16,648 nucleotides of DNA from NCBI GenBank assembly GCA_046728935.1, contig JBKPFS010000003.1, forward strand, positions 1 through 16,648, given 5' to 3'. Below the pieces are notes generated by a model, which saw only the letters and a program-made list of their open reading frames with translations, made no database searches and was not told the origin of the DNA. This DNA is from DATAFO01 sp046728935. GTDB taxonomy: Bacteria; Actinomycetota; Thermoleophilia; Solirubrobacterales; 70-9. Below, piece by piece: positions 12,985 to 16,648 of this stretch (the stretch's first letter is position 1; each line of letters opens with the position of its first letter). Made by a program: the position numbers and the translations under genes.

Positions 12985-13014
12985 CGTAGTCACTACGGGA
13001 ATAGTAGCACCTAT
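12985..13014. promoter_or_regulatory. paired TAG-N3-CTA operator between divergent genes
   Basis: A 13-base palindrome (CGTAGTCACTACG, 12985-12997) contains TAG-TCA-CTA, and a second TAG-CAC-CTA lies at 13005-13013, 18 bases further. The minus-strand hexamer TACTAT (13006-13001), a candidate -10 box for the LLM-FAD gene, overlaps the second site. This is a probable HxlR-dimer operator that controls both divergent genes. Confidence 0.5.
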
Positions 13015-13022
13015 GAAATTGC

Positions 13023-13028
13023 TAGAAT
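13023..13028 (+). promoter_or_regulatory. -10 box (TAGAAT) for leaderless HxlR gene
   Basis: TAGAAT ends 6 bases before the ATG at 13035, and there is no ribosome site, so the message probably starts at the initiation codon. The paired operator lies directly upstream. Confidence 0.55.
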
Positions 13029-13034
13029 CGGCAC

Positions 13035-13394
13035 ATGGCGACGAGGTCCAATGACACGGCCGTCGCGGCCGACGAGTGCATCCCCGCCGCGGATCTGCTC
13101 GCGCGCGCGTTCAGATTCCTCGGCAAGCGCTGGAACGCCGTCGTGCTCGGCCACCTGAGCGCCGGCCCAGCCGGCTTCCGCGAGCTCTCGCGCGCGATCG
13201 ACGGGATTTCCGACTCGGTTCTCTCCGACCGGCTGTCCGACCTCGCCAAGGGCGGCCTGATCGAGCGCACTGTGGACGAGGGCCCGCCGGTCGCGGTGTC
13301 CTACGAGCTGACCGACCGGGGTCGGGCGCTCATGCCCGCGCTCGAGCAGATCACCTTCTGGGCACGTGAGAACCTTCCCGAAGACAGCGGCTGA
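13035..13394 (+). CDS. HxlR-family winged-helix transcriptional regulator
   Basis: A 119-residue single-domain regulator. Cys15 (ADECIPAADLL) sits in the N-terminal arm, where HxlR/YodB-type members carry a sensing cysteine. Then come LGKRWNAVVLGHLSAGPAGF (29-48, helix 1-2), the recognition region FRELSRAIDGISDSVLSDRL (48-67) and the wing (GLIERTVDEGPPVAVSYELT, about 75-94), with a C-terminal dimer helix RALMPALEQITFWARENL. Length is typical. It probably represses itself and the divergent LLM-FAD gene through the paired TAG-N3-CTA sites, and may respond to a reactive aldehyde, quinone or oxidant through Cys15; the signal is an inference. The start is ATG at 13035 with a -10 box 6 bases away and no ribosome site. 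The PNPOx-like gene follows 18 bases later. Confidence 0.9.
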   Translation: MATRSNDTAVAADECIPAADLLARAFRFLGKRWNAVVLGHLSAGPAGFRELSRAIDGISDSVLSDRLSDLAKGGLIERTVDEGPPVAVSYELTDRGRALMPALEQITFWARENLPEDSG

Positions 13395-13412
13395 CCACAC
13401 CGAAGCCGAAAC

Positions 13413-13886
13413 GTGGAGCGCCGGGAAGAGAGCACTGACGCCGAGCTGCGTGCACGCGCCCGAGAGATCGTCGACGCCAACCTCTACATGACACTCGCCA
13501 CGGCGGACGGCAAAGGGCACCCGTGGGCAGCGCCGGTCTGGTACGCGCACGAGGACTACCGGGAGTTCCTGTGGGTGTCGAGACCGGATGCCCGGCACTC
13601 ACGCAATCTCTCCGAGCGCCCGGAGGTCGGGATCGTCATCTTCGACTCCACCGTCGCGGTCGGCGGCGCCGAAGCCGTGTACGTCGAGGCGGTTGCCGAA
13701 GAGCTCGCCGGAGCCGAGCGCGAGCACGGAATCGAGCTCTATTCGCGCAGATCCGAAGCGGCCGGGGCCGGCCGCTGGGGATTGGCGGACGTGACCTCAC
13801 CGGCCCCGCATCGCCTCTACCGGGCACGGGCGTCCGCGCACTTCATCCTCGCGGCCAATGATCAGCGGGCCTCGATCGAGCCATAG
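13413..13886 (+). CDS. pyridoxamine 5'-phosphate oxidase-like (FMN/F420 split-barrel) protein
   Basis: A 157-residue protein of the split-barrel flavin-binding fold. ANLYMTLATADGKGHPWAAP (22-41) is the typical first hairpin ('xxxxLATvdxdGxPhaxPV'), followed by VWYAHEDYREFLWVSRPDAR (42-61), HSRNLSERPEVGIVIFDST (62-80, 'kxrNlrrnPrval') and a last strand near HRLYRARASAHFIL. Such proteins bind FMN, F420, heme or biliverdin; true PdxH residues are not evident, so vitamin B6 synthesis should not be assumed. Start: GTG at 13413, 18 bases after the HxlR gene, so it is probably co-transcribed. Neighbouring the luciferase-like barrel, it strengthens the picture of a small flavin or F420 redox locus. 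Confidence 0.85.
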   Translation: MERREESTDAELRARAREIVDANLYMTLATADGKGHPWAAPVWYAHEDYREFLWVSRPDARHSRNLSERPEVGIVIFDSTVAVGGAEAVYVEAVAEELAGAEREHGIELYSRRSEAAGAGRWGLADVTSPAPHRLYRARASAHFILAANDQRASIEP

Positions 13887-13956
13887 AAGCAGCGGCGCAT
13901 TCCGCAGGGGGATACCGCGAACGGCGGCCCTTGGTCCTCTTCGGAGGAGTAGCGGC

Positions 13957-13962
13957 TAGGGT
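13957..13962 (+). promoter_or_regulatory. candidate -10 box (TAGGGT) for the arginase-fold gene
   Basis: TAGGGT ends 7 bases before the ATG at 13970, matching the leaderless spacing seen at other genes here. A loose -35 candidate (TTGGTC, 13931-13936) is too far (20 bases) to be convincing. Confidence 0.4.
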
Positions 13963-13969
13963 CGGGAGC

Positions 13970-14881
13970 ATGTGGGCACTGGTGGGTGTCCCGATGGAGT
14001 CATCCGGCGCGAACCGTGGCGAGGCGAGGGCGCCGGCGGCCCTCCGAGAGGCCGGTATCGCCGCGATCGAGGGCATCGAGGATCACGGCGACCTGGAGGC
14101 GCGGATCCTCGATCCCCGCCGAGATCGCGACACCGGCGTGATCGGCTTCGGTGACCTCGTGCGCGCGTCCGCGAGGATCGCCCACTGGGTCGCGGGGGCG
14201 GTGAGCGGCCCGGCGCGGCCGCTCGTGGTGGGCGGCGATTGTTCGCTGCTGCCCGGGCTGTTCGCAGGCCTGCGTCAGGCCGGGGTGGACGCCGGCCTCT
14301 GGATGGTCGACGGACATCCGGACGCCTACGACGGCGAGACCTCCCCGACCGGGGAGGCGGCCGACATGGACCTGACGTTCTTATGCGGCGCCGCGCCTGA
14401 CGAGATCGCCGCTCTCGGCGACGGAACGCCACTGCTTCGTCCCGACACCGCCGCCGTTCTTGGCCACCGGCCGGCCACGCTCGACCTGGAGGTGGCGCGG
14501 GAGCTCGCTCTCGTCCCGGATGGGGTCACTCTGCTCGACGCTCCTTCGATCCTCGAAGATGGCCCGCGCGAGGTCGGCCGCCGACTCGCCGAGCGGTTCG
14601 GATCGCAGCTGGCATGGCTCCACCTCGACCTCGACGTGCTCGACGGCTCAGTCTTTCCCGCGGTCAGCTACCCACAAGCGCTGGGGCTCGACTGGGAGGC
14701 GCTCGGCGAGCTCGTGGCTCCGCTCGTTGGCTCGCCGTCCCTGGTCGGGATCAGCGTCACCGACCTCGAGGCCGACCTCGATCCCGAGCGCTACCTCAGC
14801 CGCAGGGTGGTGGCCTTCCTCGACCGGCAATTGGCGAAGTCCAAACAACGATCACGCGCGCCGCGCCCGCCTGACGACTGA
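13970..14881 (+). CDS. arginase/agmatinase-fold (ureohydrolase superfamily) protein
   Basis: A 303-residue protein of normal length for the superfamily. N-terminal VGVPMESSGANRGEARAPAA is the usual 'GvPxxxGxxxxGxxxgPxalR' opening. Metal-site motifs: VVGGDCSLLPG (86-96), WMVDGHPDAYD (111-121; D114, H116, D118) and LHLDLDVLDGSV (217-228; D220, D222). Canonical ureohydrolases read GGDHS; here Cys91 replaces the first metal-ligand His, and DGH replaces DAH. The second site looks intact, so a mono-metal or non-classical amidinohydrolase is possible. The substrate is unknown. The ATG at 13970 was preferred over TTG at 13931 because family similarity begins there and a TAGGGT box ends 7 bases before it. 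The gene converges on ohr with 4 bases between the stops. Confidence 0.85.
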   Translation: MWALVGVPMESSGANRGEARAPAALREAGIAAIEGIEDHGDLEARILDPRRDRDTGVIGFGDLVRASARIAHWVAGAVSGPARPLVVGGDCSLLPGLFAGLRQAGVDAGLWMVDGHPDAYDGETSPTGEAADMDLTFLCGAAPDEIAALGDGTPLLRPDTAAVLGHRPATLDLEVARELALVPDGVTLLDAPSILEDGPREVGRRLAERFGSQLAWLHLDLDVLDGSVFPAVSYPQALGLDWEALGELVAPLVGSPSLVGISVTDLEADLDPERYLSRRVVAFLDRQLAKSKQRSRAPRPPDD

Positions 14882-14885
14882 CGAG

Positions 14886-15359
14886 CTAGCGGACGATCGC
14901 CGGCTCGGCCTCGCGCTCGAGGGCGACGCCGTTGAGGGTGAGCGCGACGTCGATGTTCCCGCGCGTGGCGTTGGAGTACGGGCAGATGGCATGGGCGGTG
15001 CGGACCACCTCAGCCGCCCGTGCCGGGTCCTCGATCGAGGGGAGCTCGACCGCGAGCTCGACGCCGAGCTTCAGCGCGCCCTTCCCCGCCGGGATGAGGC
15101 TCACCTTGGAGTTGATCGCGGCGTCGGCGAGCTGCTCGCCAGGGACACCGATGCGCTGGGCCGCGATGCCCATGGACGCCTCGAAGCACGCGGCGTGGCC
15201 GATCGCGAGCAGCTGCTCGGGATTGGTGCCGCCGCCAGGGCCGCCGAACTCCTCGGGAATGCGGAGCTGAACGTCGAGCTCGCCGTCCGTCGTCCGGCCG
15301 TGGCCCTGCTCGCGACCGCCGGTCACGCGGGCCTGCGCGGTGTAGATCGGCTTCCTCAT
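14886..15359 (-). CDS. ohr: organic hydroperoxide resistance protein (Ohr/OsmC family)
   Basis: A 157-residue peroxidase that reduces organic and lipid hydroperoxides with a pair of redox cysteines. Cys59 (GHAACFEAS) and Cys126 (AICPYSNATRGN, the diagnostic Ohr signature) are both present, and Glu48 in GTNPEQLLAIGHA is the residue that supports the catalytic Arg. The N-terminus IYTAQARVTGGREQGHGRTT is typical. It is slightly longer than usual Ohr (about 140) because of a C-terminal extension after VALTLNGV. The ATG at 15359 has an ideal ribosome site, AGGAGGT, 5 bases upstream. No OhrR (MarR) gene is present; the divergent XRE gene and the large dyad at 15426-15470 are the regulators in view. 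Electron donors (lipoylated proteins) are not encoded here. Confidence 0.92.
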   Translation of the reverse strand: MRKPIYTAQARVTGGREQGHGRTTDGELDVQLRIPEEFGGPGGGTNPEQLLAIGHAACFEASMGIAAQRIGVPGEQLADAAINSKVSLIPAGKGALKLGVELAVELPSIEDPARAAEVVRTAHAICPYSNATRGNIDVALTLNGVALEREAEPAIVR

Positions 15360-15425
15360 TGGGTACCTCCTTCGGTTGGTTGAGGCGCTGAGGGACCACC
15401 GTGACGGAGCAGGGGCGCCGCGTCG

Positions 15426-15470
15426 ATTACCTCACGTGTAACGGTCGCCCGCCTTTACGAGCGAGGTAAT
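15426..15470. promoter_or_regulatory. 45-base two-tier dyad, candidate operator for the XRE regulator
   Basis: ATTACCTC (15426-15433) and GAGGTAAT (15463-15470) are perfect reverse complements. Inside them, after exactly 4 bases on each side, GTAA (15438-15441) and TTAC (15455-15458) also pair. The right arm covers the expected -35 region of the XRE promoter and lies upstream of ohr on the other strand. Confidence 0.55.
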
Positions 15471-15491
15471 GGAGACTCGTCGGGCGGCCGC

Positions 15492-15497
15492 TAACGT
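15492..15497 (+). promoter_or_regulatory. candidate -10 box (TAACGT) for leaderless XRE gene
   Basis: TAACGT ends 7 bases before the ATG at 15505, the start where regulator similarity begins. The dyad's right arm is about 22 bases upstream. Confidence 0.45.
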
Positions 15498-15504
15498 TGC
15501 CTCG

Positions 15505-16317
15505 ATGCCCGTCAGCGAGGAGCCCCAGACCGCCGGCGAGCTGATCCGCTTCTGGCGCACCCGCCGGCGCCTCAGTCAGATGGAGCTGGCCCTGGACGCG
15601 AACCTCTCGACGAAGCACCTCAGCTTCGTGGAGACGGGGCGGTCACACCCGAGCCGCCAGCTGCTCATCCACCTCGCCCAGCACCTCGACCTGCCGATGG
15701 CGGAGCGAAACCGACTACTGCTCGCCGGTGGCTTCGCGCCTCCGTACCTGGAGCAGCCGTACGACGGAGCGGTGATGCAGCCCCTTCGCGAGTCGCTGCG
15801 GCGGCTGCTCGACGCTCACGAGCCGAACCCGGCCCTGATCGTGGACGGGCTCTGGAACCTGATCGAGGCCAACGAGGCCGCCTCGCTGCTTTGGGAGGGG
15901 GTCGACCCGGCGCTCCTGGAGGCGCCGATCAACATGCTCCGCCTCGCCGTCCACCCGGACGCCCTGCCGAGCATCTCCTCGATGACGGCGGCCTGCAATG
16001 CGCCGCTGATCCACCGGCTCAAGCGCAAGAGCCGCGAGGATGGGGACGAGGCCCTCGGCCAGCTGGTCGATGAGGTCGAGGCCTACCTCCCCGACGACCC
16101 ACCGCCCGGCACCGCCACACAGCCGGTGGTCTCCATGAACCTCCGCACCCGGCTCGGCGAGGTCAGCCTGTTCACGGTGATCGCAACCCTGGGGGCGCCG
16201 CTCGACGTCACGGCCGCGAACCTCGCGATCGAGACGTTCCTGCCCATGGACGCCGAGAGCGCGGCGCGGTTGCGGGAGCTGGCGGAGACGCGGGACGCGG
16301 CGACACAGCTCGCCTGA
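15505..16317 (+). CDS. XRE-type helix-turn-helix regulator with MmyB-like ligand-binding domain
   Basis: A 270-residue regulator. The XRE domain spans 12-66 (LIRFWRTRRRLSQMELALDA, STKHLSFVETGRSHPSRQLL). RNRLLLAGGFAPPYLEQPYD links it to a PAS-like MmyB ligand-binding domain (about 95-262) with PNPALIVDGLWNLIEANEAA, PINMLRLAVHPDALPSI, MNLRTRLGEVSLFTVIATLG and a closing TFLPMDAESAARLREL. In related proteins this pocket is thought to hold a fatty-acid-like ligand. The ATG at 15505 was chosen because of the TAACGT box 7 bases upstream. An in-frame ATG at 15469 would add 12 residues, but that codon lies inside the operator dyad. Likely autoregulated, and possibly controls the divergent ohr; the methyltransferase gene follows after 4 bases. 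Confidence 0.85.
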   Translation: MPVSEEPQTAGELIRFWRTRRRLSQMELALDANLSTKHLSFVETGRSHPSRQLLIHLAQHLDLPMAERNRLLLAGGFAPPYLEQPYDGAVMQPLRESLRRLLDAHEPNPALIVDGLWNLIEANEAASLLWEGVDPALLEAPINMLRLAVHPDALPSISSMTAACNAPLIHRLKRKSREDGDEALGQLVDEVEAYLPDDPPPGTATQPVVSMNLRTRLGEVSLFTVIATLGAPLDVTAANLAIETFLPMDAESAARLRELAETRDAATQLA

Positions 16318-16321
16318 CGCG

Positions 16322-16600
16322 GTGCCTGCCGACCCGTTTGCGCAGTTCGAGCGGTCGGGGTGGGACCGGGCCGCCCACTCATACGAGGAGTGCTGGACCG
16401 ACACGGAGCTCTTCGTCGAGCCGCTCCTCGATGCCGCTCGGGTCGGCCCCGGCACGCGCCTCCTGGACCTCGCGTGCGGGCCGGGCTTCGTCTCCGAGGC
16501 TGCGGCGAAGCGAGGCGCCCAGCCACTGGGTGTCGATTTCGCGCCGTCGATGGTGGAACGCGCGCGGGGGACTGGCAGGCGTTGCCTTATACACCTCTGA
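16322..16600 (+). pseudogene. truncated class I SAM-dependent methyltransferase
   Basis: A GTG-started open frame of 92 residues. FAQFERSGWDRAAHSYEECW (6-25) is the usual N-terminal helix. LLDLACGPGFVSEAAAKRGA (47-66) contains SAM motif I, and VDFAPSMVERAR (71-82) carries the acidic residue Asp72 that binds the ribose. It then breaks off in a short unrelated tail and stops at 16600. In another frame just after the break, GDWQALPYTP resembles the next expected piece ('GDAexLPfxd'), so a small deletion with a frameshift occurred near 16575. Motifs II-IV and about 120-150 residues are missing. It starts 4 bases after the XRE stop, so it was part of that operon. Further relics could lie beyond the window edge. 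Confidence 0.7.
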
Positions 16601-16629
16601 GGCGCCCCCCGGCTGGGGCTTCGCGTCGC

Positions 16630-16635
16630 TAACGT
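16630..16635 (+). promoter_or_regulatory. possible -10 box at the window edge
   Basis: CTAACGT here repeats the heptamer found before the XRE gene (15491-15497). It may serve a gene that starts beyond the right edge; no start codon lies at the leaderless spacing within the window. Confidence 0.2.
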
Positions 16636-16648
16636 GGTCCCCGGGACG

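Noticed and set aside
1..16648. CRISPR arrays, phage integrase, intact transposase, toxin-antitoxin or restriction genes
   Set aside because: No regularly spaced repeats and no recognisable proteins of these classes were seen on either strand.

Overview
The window is a high-GC bacterial chromosome segment with GC-rich third codon positions, frequent GTG starts and hardly any AT-rich spacers. The gene families present (NarL-type two-component pair, SigG-type ECF factor with a C-terminal SnoaL-like region, MMPL exporter, HxlR regulator, MmyB-type XRE regulator, possible F420/FMN enzymes) fit Actinomycetota. A Thermoleophilia/Solirubrobacterales-like lineage is a reasonable guess, but it is inference only. 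There are no rRNA or tRNA genes, CRISPR arrays, phage modules or intact insertion sequences.

Layout. 1-880: tail of an unknown gene, two GC-rich hairpins, a small two-helix membrane protein and a spacer with a dyad that resembles an insertion-sequence end. 879-2854: a two-gene minus-strand operon with a 4-base GTGA overlap. It encodes a stand-alone cyclic-nucleotide-binding (CNB) domain protein and a CNB domain fused to a PlsC-like acyltransferase. 2890-5036: a gene graveyard holding an SDR tail, a frameshifted response regulator, an internally deleted sigma factor and an ABC-2 permease tail, with one intact small VOC protein among them. 5066-10389: a minus-strand run of an MMPL exporter, a 10-codon relic of a DHFR-like gene, an ECF sigma factor with a damaged C-terminus, a NarL response regulator and its histidine kinase (GTGA overlap). 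10507-11127: a conserved membrane protein whose end runs into the relic of a DNA photolyase. 11143-13886: a LuxR-like-HTH-free redox module, consisting of a luciferase-like monooxygenase fused to a covalent-flavin FAD domain (C-terminus damaged), divergent from an HxlR regulator and a pyridoxamine-oxidase-like protein, with paired TAG-N3-CTA sites between them. 13970-16600: an arginase-fold protein, a convergent Ohr peroxidase, an MmyB-type XRE regulator with a large dyad at its promoter, and a truncated methyltransferase behind it.

Three themes stand out. First, the CNB/acyltransferase operon looks like a ligand-gated lipid-modifying system. Second, five genes show a TANNNT hexamer ending 6-7 bases before the start codon, which suggests leaderless transcription is common here. 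Third, at least seven genes are broken or reduced to relics. Some breaks are single-base frameshifts that could be assembly error, but several involve large deletions and look like real decay.
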